Notes under the pieces: generated by a model | What the model saw: only the letters and a program-made list of their open reading frames with translations | Database searches by the model: none | What the model was told of the DNA's origin: nothing | Program-made: the position numbers and the translations under genes | Shown: one piece after another, positions 25,628 through 36,797 of the stretch | How positions within the stretch are numbered: the first letter of the stretch is position 1 | How the letters are laid out: each line of letters opens with the position of its first letter | From: Membranipora membranacea | Taxonomy: Eukaryota; Bryozoa; Gymnolaemata; Cheilostomatida; Membraniporidae | Direction: 5' to 3' | NCBI GenBank assembly: GCA_914767715.1 | Contig: OU612068.1 | Location: 1,366,001-1,426,000 of the forward strand | DNA: 60,000 nt

Positions 25628-28227
25628 TTATTTATTCAAATAGTCTGTGGCCCATTGAGATATTCCTTCTGCAAGCTTCTGGGCGAATGCACGTCTCTCA
25701 GATCTTGACTTCCTGCAGGCTGTATGTACCTCCATTTGGAAACCACTTACCATCCAGCCGGTGTGTCTGCAATTAGAAAAAGAAAAGAAAAATTTATGAA
25801 AAATGGCAATAGAATGGGAGTTATCATATACTTTTATCTGGATTGACAACTCCAATTAATTTCTTACAAGAAATTAGTTTACTAAAATCTGGATATAGGA
25901 CAAAACAAGCAAAGATGATCTACCCCAAAACTTCATTGTCATAGCTATCGAATGCAGTGCAAGAACTTATTGACAGGAAATTGACTGTGGAATAGGCAAG
26001 ATCCCACCTTTTGAGACTATAGCCACCATCGTAATACGGCTCCTCCTGTGCATTAACATTGGTAGGAGATGGGACTGTGTCATATCCTGAGTTCTGTAGA
26101 TAGGCTCCTATAGACTTAGGACCACGGACTAGATATTCTAGTGAGAGACCAGAGTCAGAGTGAATCTGCATGAGTGAGGATTCGGGAGCTAACCGCTCTG
26201 GTATCACCAACTTACTAATGGCCTTTCTTTTAGGTAATAAATATCCTATGACATTCCAACCTTTTGCTGTCCCCTGAAATAGATTAAAACAAAGATGCCA
26301 ATAGATGTTGACAGCGGATTAGACTCAAATCATAAAATAAGCTTGTAGAGCTATAGATTTTTGAGAAGCCTTTAATTAAAAGTTGATCAATTATACAGAA
26401 GCATCCTCAGGAGACAATGATAAGGGATCTGTCTCATTATTTACCTGCCCATGTAGGTCGATGTATAACGCTCTCCTACCACCGGCAGTAGCAGCTGTTT
26501 TAGCTTCGTCGATGAAGTCATGGTATTGTTGCCATGGCGCCCTGAGCTCTTCATTACCAAACGTACCCTCATCCTGAGGTCTGTTAACGTCTAACTTTGA
26601 TCTCTTCACCTCACATCTTATCACATGTGGTTGTACTGAATTAGAAGGACATTTTTATCCTGACTATGCTTATCACGTAAGGTAGATAAGGGTACAGATC
26701 AGATGAATGCTCAATCTTTTTTATAAGCTGGTTGGTTGAACAAATACTACCTCTGGTATAGTTTACAGTTTATTAATACTTCAAGGTTTATGCATTAGAG
26801 TGAATAAACCCTTAACCATGGCAGAATTTGCGGCCAAAGCTTTAACACCAGTGCGATGTGTTGAGGGTTCCCTCTCACTCAACAATTTTTCTCAATACAC
26901 TCGAGTCACGACACATTGAATAGGAATATACACGTGATGTTCATAAGAAATAATAATTGTGATAATTACAAACAGCACAAGAGACAAAGAGACAAAGAAA
27001 ATCAGGAATACTGAAGAAAGAACCTGAAGGGGAAAAGAGATCTTGTTCCTAGATTTAAAAATATTCAACAACAGGGTAGGTTCAGCTAAACAGCGGTAAT
27101 AGACACAGCTCAAACATACCTCCAAGGATGTCTGTGAGTCTGTTAGCTAACTCATAAGCCAGGACATGAGTATTGACATCAGGAGTTGTGTTGACGGGGC
27201 ACTTCGCTGAGCTGACATTTCTACATGATGGGTTATAGGTACACTCCCGGAGTGTAGAGTTGTAACAGCCTGCTATCCCTCTGTCCACAAGTCCTTCCTT
27301 CATTCTACCTCCATGTGGGGCTGATATGATTACTGTACTTGCAGCTAAGTAAAAAATTGAAGTCAATCTTGGATGCGATGCAATGCTGTTGGTATTACGA
27401 GCCCTAACTAAAACCCAACAAAGATATATATATATATATTATATAGTATAAATATATATTTCACATATAGTATATATATCTATATATATTCTGGGATAAG
27501 GTCTTAATTTTCATATTGAATTTCAAATAAACGGTTATGAACCAGAATGTTGATAGTTGCCAATTTGATTTGATAAAAATCTACATGACGTGACTGATAT
27601 TGTCATTGTTCAGTGACCGATATCCTACTTAGATCTCTATCACAGCTTCTCTTGGCACACTTACTGTATTGACCGAGTGATGTACAGTAAAATCTAGCTT
27701 CACCTCATGGATGGTAGGTCAAGGATAATGGCTGCATCCTGTTTAGGGAATCATTTCAACATTAAATGCTTATCGGCACATTAAAAAGATGGCCAGATTT
27801 TGATTATGAGAACCAAGAATTTGGCAGAAAAATCCTATAATAGCCACTTCCTAGGATATATGATGTTGGTTGCCAAAATTACAGTCTTTATAGCTAAATA
27901 CATGATATTAGGTTAATTGCCCATGGCGCACGCTGATTGTTAATTCTAGCCTTCTGAATCAATGCAGAACAGATTTGTGTTAAATTGTTTTCCAGCCCTA
28001 TTAATAAGATTTATAAAATTCCAAGTCATCCAAAAAGGGGGGAATAAAGTATTAAGTATATGCTTACCGTCCCCTAATCGATAGGAGATAAACTTGTTGG
28101 TGCCATAGATAGTTATATTATTCGAGTTTTGACGTTTTTCCATAATCTTCCACAGTAGTATAAACATAACTAAAACAAATAGTAGGAATATCCAGCTCAA
28201 TAGAGCTATTTTCTTAGCAGCAGCCAT
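25628..28227 (-). CDS. Membrane-anchored N-formylglutamate amidohydrolase-like protein A (intact)
   Basis: Exons 28227-28068, 27344-27120, 26635-26445, 26273-26008 and 25766-25628 join in phase to 326 residues with no stop. Residues 8-27 form a single hydrophobic segment after MAAAKK, so a type II signal anchor with an extracellular or luminal enzyme domain is likely. Family landmarks are APHGG (62-66), DRGIAGCY, RSKLDVNRP (140-148), YIDLHGQ (186-192), LVRG, a GGYSLKR block and QMEVH (291-295). These match the FGase family of zinc-dependent amide hydrolases; its His, Glu and Asp residues bind metal. The natural substrate of animal members is not known to me, so a role in formylglutamate cleavage is not claimed. 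This is the only complete copy of four in the window. The family call rests on motif memory. Confidence 0.82.
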
Positions 28228-28235
28228 ACTTAAAA

Positions 28236-28320
28236 TGACACCAGCCGCAGGTGCTCTGAGTGGAGGAATGATTGTGAGACACCAGTCGCAGGTGCTCTGA
28301 GAGGAGGAATGTGTGAGTGA
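28236..28320. repeat. About 41-bp minisatellite, two units, upstream of FGase A start
   Basis: Two units of the form gtgctctgag-ggaggaatg-gtgagacaccag end about 9 bp before the FGase A start codon. The duplicated locus has seven units at 48722-49008. Confidence 0.8.
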
Positions 28321-28969
28321 GACACCAGGCTGTAACACATCTACTCATACCAAGAAACTGACAGCTGGACTAACTTTGGACAGTGATATGAATAATTGAC
28401 CAGGTAATACAAAATGTGGGTAGGGAACGTGTTCAAGCGATTTTATTACATAAATGAGTGCTTCTTATATAGAGGATGTGATACAATAAGGCCCAAGATA
28501 GGTTCAAACTGATTTAATTTGGTTTAGAGATTTGTGAAAATAAGTGATGAGTTAATACAATCAATAATCCCTGCTGATCAATGGCTATCACACTGTATGT
28601 TAGATTGAGTTTGGTAGGTATGATTAGCCGTCTTTGGGCCATAACTTAGTAAGACCTGTTGCCATGAACCTAGCATCTCGTCCATGTTATGCATATATAG
28701 GTGGAAGTTGTCGTCTCAGAAGCGACAATTCTCTCACTAAATTTTGAAGATAACTTAGGCTTTCTCCTAATTGATTGCCAATGCATCTGGGAAAATTTCA
28801 ACTTCTCACTCGTAACCAAACTTTTGGCTCTGTAATGATCGACCAACCAAAAAGTCTGCCCAAAAATATTCAAAGCCAGACCTTAATGGGGCACAAGAGG
28901 CGGATATATTGTACTCTGAAGGAATTTTGGCAGATATTCTGATTGGTAATGTTTGTTATATTTTAAAGA
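28321..28969. other. Upstream region of FGase A, no gene seen
   Basis: Collinear with sequence in the second duplication copy near 49010-49540. No TATA box or exon was recognised. Confidence 0.5.
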
Positions 28970-29599
28970 AACAGTTTCAGTTTCAGTTTCAGTTTATTTT
29001 ATATTCAGTATCATTGTGTGATAAAAACGAATTATCACTTGTTCAGATAAGACATAAAAATTGAAAAAAAGACTTGGCACGTTTTTGTGTTCGGCATACA
29101 ACAGGCCTATAAATAGTGTTTCGACGAGAGGATATTCTACTGCATGTATTAAAGTGTACTCTACTAAAAAGTGGATGCTGTGGACCAGAGGCTATTTTGT
29201 TAAAGTGTCGTTCGCCAAGAGTAAATATAAAATCACATACAGAAGGTAGCTCTAAAATAGCTAATCTATCATCATAGCTAAGATCCGGCAAAATAAAACG
29301 AGAAGCAGTTCTCTGAATCTTTTCGAGCTTGTTCTTATCGCCTTCAGATAAAAGGAAAAACCAAGATGGTGAGGCGTAAGTGATAATTGATCTGATATTA
29401 GCAGTATAAAACTTTTTGAGCCCTTCGGTGTTTACACCTAAAATCTTTACTTGCTGTAATAGATAAAGCCTGGAATTACAACCAGATACAATCTTATCTA
29501 CATGTGAACTAAAGGTCATATGATCGTCAATGGTAACGCCTAAAAACTTGACAGAATTTGATGGCAAAACGCTCACGTTCTCATCTAAACTAAACATGC
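28970..29599 (-). mobile_element. 5'-truncated non-LTR retrotransposon (CR1/Jockey-like)
   Basis: A 184-codon minus-strand frame (29597-29043) encodes the C-terminal region of a non-LTR reverse transcriptase, with VKFLGVTIDDHMTFSSHVDK, a YASPSWFF block and KIQRTASRFILPDL. Beyond the stop, near 28972-28996, is a (TTTCAG)n tract, on the element strand (CTGAAA)n, the short tandem tail usual for CR1-like elements. The endonuclease and catalytic RT core are missing, as in most 5'-truncated copies. The duplicated locus near 49535-49570 lacks it, so it inserted after the duplication. Confidence 0.82.
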
Positions 29600-31113
29600 C
29601 AAATAAGATGACTCAAAATGCTTTATGGGACACTTAGGTAACTATAAAATACTCAACAGGTCAGCGAGTAGAATGACGTCACAATATGTATGGATGTAAA
29701 CTCATAAGCTAAAACTCCATTACATTAAGAACATATAAATTGTATTGCAGCCAAGTTTTAGTGAACATTACATGCTAAGTTAACACTGTCAGGTGAACTG
29801 CCAAATTTATCAGGCCGTAAATAATCCATAGCCATGTAAATTCCTTTTACATATGGGTGTATTATATTAAACTTTGATCTGCCTATCAATTTATAGTGGG
29901 TATGACATTAAATAAGACCATCCATAAACGGAGATGGGATTAAATTTTTTGTTAAAGTTGGTGGCGTGGATTTTTCGTTACTCAATGATTTTTAAAGATG
30001 AAACTATAACATAGAATCTCAATAATAAATATATAATGATCATTCCAGAAAGTCACCAGTAATTCACAGGTAAACCACTATAGGAACTTTATATTCTTAC
30101 AAGGCATTAGACCTGGTGATGTGGGATACTCTGGACACTCAGGCACACATCGGTAAATGTCTTGCTGCTGTACTGTACATACTTTAAGGATGTATTGGCC
30201 CTACATGATGGTCCTACAGATGAGGTTAGCACCATTAATAATATATAACGTAAATACCCCTGGGAGCCAACAGAGTCACTAGCGCTACAAGATCAGGGGA
30301 GACCGTATGCTACTTATATAGCTCTCAGGAAACATGAGCTGCAAATTTCAAATCATTTTATGTGAATAAATAACTAGGTACTTCTGTGAGATTATTCTAA
30401 GCAGACAATACATCATAATCAGAATATTTAGCTGATATCCTAAACACTGTGAATTGTAAATTTGCTTCAAAAATGCATACATAAATAATTCGTAGGTATA
30501 TATTTTATTTGTTTTTCATGAGTTTTGATTGAAATTTGGAATGTTTAAGTTATGTTTGTGAATCGAATCTACTTTTTTTATATTCACTGTTTCATATAGT
30601 CTGAGCCCCCCAGACTTTTGCCCCCCGCCCTCCGGCCCTCCGGCAAGGGAAATATTTCGGCCCTCCGGCAAGGCCATATTTCATTTGGCAGACAATACCA
30701 TCCTTGACAGATTAACATGCAAAATTGTTTGCTTGCTCGCTATCGCTGATCATTGGTCTTTTTTTGATCATTCAGATCTTTTTTTTTTTTTTTTTGCATC
30801 ATAGATTTTTTATGGTTGTTAAGCTGATAGACAGCTGTTTTGGACAGATAGTATTGTAATATTGGTATAGGCAACAGATGCAAAAAAAAACACAGACAAA
30901 ACATAGTAAACTTTGTATGCTCATGACATCAACATTCAAAAGAAAAACACAGTAAATTAATTATAAGCAACAAGCAAACAATTAAATTAGGACTCTTTGC
31001 TTGTATAATAGCAAATATATATCTATATATACATATATGTCTATTAGATATACAACACCACCCGTGTTTTGACCGTAAAATTTAAATGCACTGAACAAGC
31101 TGTGGAATCATTC
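29600..31113. other. Duplicated non-coding sequence
   Basis: Collinear with about 49570-51633. It holds a GC-rich patch at 30603-30672 (repeated CCCTCCGG and CCGGCAAGG) and an AT dinucleotide stretch near 31013-31037. No exon was recognised. Confidence 0.6.
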
Positions 31114-31739
31114 TTAGATCACGTAGTTGTTCATCCAAAATGCAATACCATCGGCTAATTTATCCGCAAACGCTCTTCTAGTACTCCCAACAGTCCTCAC
31201 ACTATAGTGGGCCTCGACCTGTAGACCGCTCATATCGGATCCAGTGTATCTATAAGCACAATCAATATAAGTTAACGAGATAGAGATCAGGAATAAGGTA
31301 ACTCACACAGCCTTGAGTTAGAGAAAATCAGCAGATTTTAGTTATAGCAGTTGTGCTCTCAGAAGAAAAGATAAACCACGCCTTCTCATTATTGAAAACT
31401 GTAGAATTGAGGAGTTCTCACGGCTTTCCTCTAAAGTTTATTTGCATGCTGAATATTTTCAAACTATAAGCATCTTTTGGTGCTGTAACCTCCAGAGTAG
31501 TACTTTCCTCCATTAGGGCTCATGTTGGTTGGGGACGGTACTGAGTCATAGCCAGCATTCTGAAGAAACGCCCCTATTGAGTTATTGCCTCGCACTAAAT
31601 CTTCGAGGGACACTCCAGTATTGAGGTGGACTCTCTCTAACGATGAGATTGGAGCCATGCTGTCTGGTAAGACTGCATTATTATCCAGTTTGTACTTCGA
31701 CAGTAAATATCCCATCGTGTGCCAACCTTCCGACGAACT
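31114..31739 (-). pseudogene. FGase-like gene B, truncated to its last two exons
   Basis: Exon 4 (31739-31474) and exon 5 (31249-31114) correspond to exons 4 and 5 of gene D at 52258-51993 and 51769-51634. Exon 4 keeps the LVRG and YDSVPSPTN blocks and exon 5 encodes the LQVEAH block and ends in TAA. Exons 1-3 are absent: similarity to the D locus ends at 32253, where a dispersed repeat begins. In addition the exon-4 donor is AAAAG|AT where gene D has AAAAG|GT (plus-strand T at 31473 in place of C). It is probably not functional. Confidence 0.85.
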
Positions 31740-32966
31740 CTAGAAATGTTAAAACCAGTAATGATCTGTTTGTATTCTCAGTACCATGTATACGTACCAG
31801 CATGAGCGGCCAGCATTGTAAAATGTTAGCCAGTATCTGAGTCATCAGTGCTGGCTAACCTGTACCCGGTATAAAAAACCGCCCAAAATGGGTATTGTGT
31901 AAAACATTAATTATTATGTATATACACTGTTTTATTTGATGTTTTTTACAACCTGCCAAAGAAATTATACCACAAAAGCTGGGTGGGGAGAAAAAATGAT
32001 AACATTTTGTGTTAGGATAATTATGAGTCTCAATAATTCCCTTAGTAATAAAAGGTCACTTATATCATGATTGTTTGCCTACATGGTCAACATTACATAT
32101 TCATGTGTAATATATATTATAATCTGGTACGTCCCAGTAGTTTTAAAACTGGATGAGACGACAGTATCTAGATAAATAGTAGCTGAATCTACAAAAGTGC
32201 ACTTTTTTTTAAATATAATTTTATTGTCCAGTTGCAACACAAGAAAACAATCTGAAACTCATTTGTGGAGGGGAGGAAGAATTGGTGAGATGTTTTATTT
32301 ACCCAGAATGCAACTCTCAGCAACATAAATACATAGGTTTGAAGGGTATACAGAGGTCATCTGTTACAAATGTGTGCTAAAATAACAAAAACAACAGCAA
32401 CTTAAATTCAATAGATGGAATGAGGCTACATAATATGATGGTTAAATATAGTGTGAGTTTAGTTTAGATGTGCTGTCAGGGGACAGATAATTTGAATAAT
32501 TGTGTGTATGTATGTATCTGTATCGATTTTCATGATGAAATGGGTTGTTTTTCTGAGTGCTCCGTTATGAAATAAAGATATAAAAATTCTTACTAAAAAT
32601 GACTAAGAATACGTATAATATTAGCTACGAAAAAAACAAAGTTTAGCAGTCTTGCACAGTTTGCTCTAAAACAGAATTTTCTGGCATTTACTCTATTCGT
32701 CTAGTCCACTGCATTATAACAGCAAATATTTTTGTACAGATTTTTTCGCGTTACTTTTAAGCAGTGGAGCAAATAGCAATATAAAATTATTACATTACAT
32801 CACATGGTGACACGAATCCCAGTAGAACTATTAGGACAAGCCTAATGAAGTGTGCCATGACTTTGAATCGCTGAATAGCATTATCACATGAGTCAGAACG
32901 AGTATTGGTTAAAAGAGTGTTGGCCTGAAAACTGAGAAATAAAAGTGCCTTAAGTACAAGGCTGAT

Positions 32967-33027
32967 TAGCTACTGTGCATTAGCTGTGTTGGGGATAACA
33001 TCCAACACAGCTAATGCGCAGTAGCTA
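32967..33027. mobile_element. 61-bp palindromic MITE-like insertion
   Basis: Two 26-nt arms (starting TAGCTACTG and ending CAGTAGCTA) with a single mismatch enclose a 9-nt loop. Direct repeats AAGGCTGAT flank it at 32958-32966 and 33028-33036. The sister repeat has a single AAGGCTGAT at 58542-58550 and no hairpin, giving an empty site. Confidence 0.85.
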
Positions 33028-33471
33028 AAGGCTGATGAGCATGTGGATCAGGTGTATTATTAATATCAGCATCCTCTGACAATTGAGTAGCTGGTGTTAT
33101 GTGGCCCCAATGAACTCATGGGTGGCCCACTCTATATTCTGCTAGTACATCAAAAACCAGGGGTTGGGGTCAATATATCTGAATTTTTGCTTCGAAATCT
33201 CGAAGACAAGAAGCTTGATGTATCTAAGAGCCCATCTGTACCATATGGTTTGAATATAATATATAGATTGTCCAACACATTATCAGACCATACTATCAAA
33301 ATAATGTTGGCCGCCATGGAATTTACAGTATTATTGAGGCTTCAAGCTTTTACATCATCAATGATGTAAAAGGATTGTTGAGCACGACGCCAAGAAGCTA
33401 AGCTGTTCATAAAAAGTTCTCTCTGAAATTTCTATAAAAGTATTGCTAACTAAATCCCTAAACGTAAGCGT

Positions 33472-33801
33472 ATGAAGTCCACACAGAACTCAAATGATCA
33501 CAGCAAGTCATCCTGTAGCCTACATGAAATGGAAGAGGGATCTAAAACCACGACTCTGCCGTATGAGCCGGAAAGGATGAAAGCAATTCAGAAAAAACTT
33601 GACAGTTCGGACAGAAAGGAATCAGTGATTGAAATCAAAGGCTTGGTGAGTAATCAACAAGTTGTTATCAGTCTTGATTCTGCTAGATGTGAAATTTCAA
33701 AGGATGTTCTGCCAACACAAGAAAGACACCTTCGGGGGTCATCTTCAAGGAAGACGGAAGATTCAGATGAAGGCTGCAATGTCAAAGGTTGTACCCCTTG
33801 A
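33472..33801 (+). other. 109-codon open frame in the extra segment of repeat copy 1
   Basis: Starts ATG AAG TCC and encodes a hydrophilic Ser/Lys/Glu-rich peptide ending CNVKGCTP. It lies in the 1.1-kb stretch present only in copy 1. No family was recognised. It may be a fragment of a mobile-element protein or chance. Confidence 0.2.
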
Positions 33802-34515
33802 TACAGAGGAAGAGACTCTCGAGCTGGATATTAATCATCATTATCTATGTACAGTGTCCACAAGGCTTTTCAATCAAGGAAAAAAGCTCAGGATATAGAT
33901 TTTGAGAGTGTAGTTATGCATTTTGAAATCAAGATAACAAAACTCTGCTGAAATTGACATCTGAATGTAGATTTATCCGCTTTCATGACATGACGGCTTA
34001 ACTCCCATAGTTTGTCAGTTTATTCTCAACATTGAAAGTGGTGCTGTTCTATATTTCATTTTCAATGGGAATATGTGACAATTTGAATGGTAAACTACAC
34101 GTCAAACTTGTAAAATTTCTTTAACTTGTCTGTTCAAAACCACTCATTCATTCCATTTCCTAGACCTTTATCAATATTATCAAGGTCAAAAATTGCAATT
34201 GGCGATTTCTACAACAGGGAGAGACTGCAGAATGGCACTTGATTATTCAACGTGCTTACAGCTGCTGCAAGTGCCTTTTTGTGGTATTTCACTATCCAAC
34301 TTTTACTCTGATCATGTTCGACAATGCCACCTGCAGGAGCCGTCTCAGCACATAGACCACCATTAGATGACATTGTATTCTTCAATCGCGCATCATCAAG
34401 CTTTCTAACCCAACTTTGCTGTTTCTAGATGCACTGGTTTGGAACTGCACATTTAACAAAACTGTATGGAGGATTACATTGCCGGACTATACCTACTGTA
34501 TGATAACTTCCACGG

Positions 34516-34930
34516 ACACGCGGCACACGCGGCACACGCGGCACACGCGGCACACGCGGCACACGAGGCACACGCGGCACACGCGGCACACGCGGCACAC
34601 GCGGCACACGCGGCACACGCGGCACACGCGGCACACCGGGCACACCGGGCACACCGGGCACACCGGGCACACCGGGCACACCGGGCACACCGGGCACACC
34701 GGGCACACCGGGCACACCGGGCACACCGGGCACACCGGGCACACCGGGCACACCGGGCACACCGGGCACACCGGGCACACCGGGCACACCGGGCACACCG
34801 GGCACACCGGGCACACCGGGCACACCGGGCACACCGGGCACACCGGGCACACCGGGCACACCGGGCACACCGGGCACACCGGGCACACCGGGCACACCGG
34901 GCACACCGGGCACACCGGGCACACCGGGCA
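34516..34930. repeat. 9-bp GC-rich VNTR, copy 1
   Basis: About 13 units of CACGCGGCA (one CACGAGGCA) followed by about 33 units of CACCGGGCA. No unit contains a stop in any frame, so all six frames are open across it. Confidence 0.95.
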
Positions 34931-35364
34931 TGAGGATGAATGTTGTTGAATGAAGCTGAATGATGTTGCGTACCAACGGAGCCCAATTCCATACTAGTAC
35001 AAGGAGCTCTAGGTCCAGTGCAGGACTGACCCCTGATCATTCCCGCTCAGGTATAGAAATTACGCTTTATTAGACTTTTCTGTTAAAATATTCATGAAAT
35101 ATAACATGCTGATTGTTGCTTTCATGATAACAACAATATTGTGGAAATCCTAAGCTAACTCTTATTAGTGGGGTTGAGCTAAGTATTTCCAGCAGAGCCC
35201 GGTTAAATTCAAATAGGATTTTATTGGTCTTGTGTTCCTGGTAATGACTCATAAAGAATTTCCTTCAACAAATGTCTTCTTCAGGAGATGGTCGATCAAT
35301 GGTAAGATTCAATTGGTGTAGCTCAGCAATCAGCTTTCTACTCGCTTCCGATGCAGCAACAGTT

Positions 35365-36797
35365 CTTTCGTAGGATTAGTTAATTATTGTAGCAAGTTTA
35401 TACCAAATTTCTCGACAAAGACAGAACCACTGCGCAGACTGAATAAGCAGCCAGCAGATTGCAAGCAGAACGGTGTCAGAGAGAAATTCATTCTCAACCA
35501 AGAGCAGAAAGTAGCGTTTGAGAAAGTGAAGAAAAGTCTAGCCTGCAGTGAGACTTGAGGTTATTTTGATCTAAGATATCCGACTAAGGTGGTAGCTGAT
35601 GCAAGTCCTTTTGGTTCAGGCACTGTTCTTATTCAGGATCAGGAAGATTGACCACTGGTAATCAGCTATGCATCAACAAGTTTGAGTGATGTTGAATCTA
35701 GATACCATCAGACGGAAAGAGAAGCTTTAAGTTTGGTGTGGGCATGTGAAAGATTCAAACCAAATTTGATAGGCAATAAGTTCGATTTTGTATACCGACC
35801 ATGAGCCACTTAAGGTTACTTATGGTTCGCGTTCAAAACCATGTTCTAGGATTGAACGCTGGGTGTTACGTCTTAAGCCATATGATTACACTGTAGTTTA
35901 TTGCCCAGGTAACAAAACGTAGCAGACTCAAATTTCACACAAAACTTATCCTTGCTTTTACAATGACATATAAATGTAGTAGTGAACAAAAATGGTTCAC
36001 AGGTAACTGAGCAATCCTCAGATGGACGAGAATATGTCCGTAACAGCTCCCATCTGAGACCCTACAAGAGGACCCATGAAATCATTCTGCCTTCTTTTGT
36101 AGCTGCCGGTATCGTAGGCGGCACAGAGGAGGAAAAGAGGGAAGACTGTGTAAGAAAATCGTCATGCCACAGAAAAACTCCAAACAGACATACCTAAAAA
36201 GTCTTAAAGATTATTGTGACTTCTGTTACACATACTATCATCAAGAAACTCAACCTAATACATGTCAAAAGTACCCGATGCACTGCAGCCCAACAGAGTT
36301 GAAAGGAGAGTGAACTCCTGCGGTTTCATGCCAAGGAAATCCTACCCCCACTGACAACGCAAATATCAGTGGTGCTTGTTCTTTATTTTCCCATAACTAG
36401 ATTATGGTTTTTTTTAAGGCAAGGATGGCACGGTAGCTGCTGGCCGCAATTGACTCTAAATGTCTCTACACTATAAAGAGATTCCATTGACATTATTTAC
36501 ATACTAAAATATATTATTGCTGTACATTTTTATAAATAAGACATTTATGTTGCTGTAATATTTTATGCTTGTCTTTTGTATGTAGAGTTTTCAGATTATT
36601 ACTCATTCAAGTTTAATGAGAAAAAGAGGGATGTTGTGCCCTCATATGCAGTGACCACTAATCAAGGTCCGCTCATTTAGCACCTGCCGATCCATCCTAT
36701 AAATAGGCATGCGGTCACAATTATGATCAGTTGATATTTAGTCATTATAAGTCATTAGACATAATGGTCAGATAATAAATATACACCTCCGACAACA
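35365..36797 (+). mobile_element. Decayed Ty3/Gypsy retrotransposon, 3' part
   Basis: Fragments of pol in three frames with several stops. The end of reverse transcriptase is at about 35369-35560 (SFVGLVNYCSKF). An RNase H region runs to about 35920 (VVADASPFGSG, VISYAS, TDHEPLKV, YDYTVVYCPG). After a deletion that removes nearly all integrase, the pol C-terminus appears at 35994-36100 with REYVRNSSHLRPY. A polypurine tract, AAAAAGAGGG, at 36621-36630 abuts the 3' LTR. No 5' LTR or gag was recognised. It cannot be active. Confidence 0.85.
36632..36797 (+). repeat. Short 3' LTR of the Ty3/Gypsy element
   Basis: Starts TGTTGTG directly after the polypurine tract and ends GACAACA, so the ends TGTTG and CAACA are perfect inverted repeats. 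A TATA-like ATAAATAGG lies at about 36700. At 166 bp it is short for this group. The 3' border is inferred from the terminal inverted repeat only. Confidence 0.65.

Larger units (their letters stand above)
25590..32253. repeat. Segmental duplication, copy 1 (FGase unit)
   Basis: Near-collinear with 45690-52763. It carries FGase gene A and the last two exons of FGase gene B. Similarity starts around the GACAGATACCAG block (25602 and 45710) and stops at GAAACTCATT (32253 and 52763). At that point copy 1 switches to a dispersed repeat and copy 2 continues with the rest of gene D. Differences between copies include a non-LTR insertion here and a SINE and a 1-kb insertion in the other copy. Confidence 0.88.
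32254..35365. repeat. Dispersed repeat with GC VNTR, copy 1
   Basis: Matches 57613-59811 from TGTGGAGGGGAGG to GATGCAGCAACA. It contains the 61-bp hairpin insertion (32967-33027), an extra 1.1 kb (33410-34515) absent from copy 2, and the 9-bp VNTR. A 91-codon frame near 33094-33369 recurs in copy 2 but lacks a conserved ATG. The nature of the repeat is unknown; its TG...CA ends recall an LTR-type element, but no paired LTRs were seen. Confidence 0.7.

Noticed and set aside
33094-33369. 91-codon frame conserved in both dispersed-repeat copies (also 58610-58885)
   Set aside because: It has no shared ATG (the copy 1 internal ATG is ATA in copy 2), and most of the differences between copies change the amino acid, so there is no sign of selection for a protein.
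34425-35040. Long open frames with HTG, GVP or RCA repeats across the VNTR (also at 58858-59467)
   Set aside because: A 9-bp unit without stops opens all six frames. The collagen-like or His-Thr-Gly peptides are a by-product, with no splice or start evidence.
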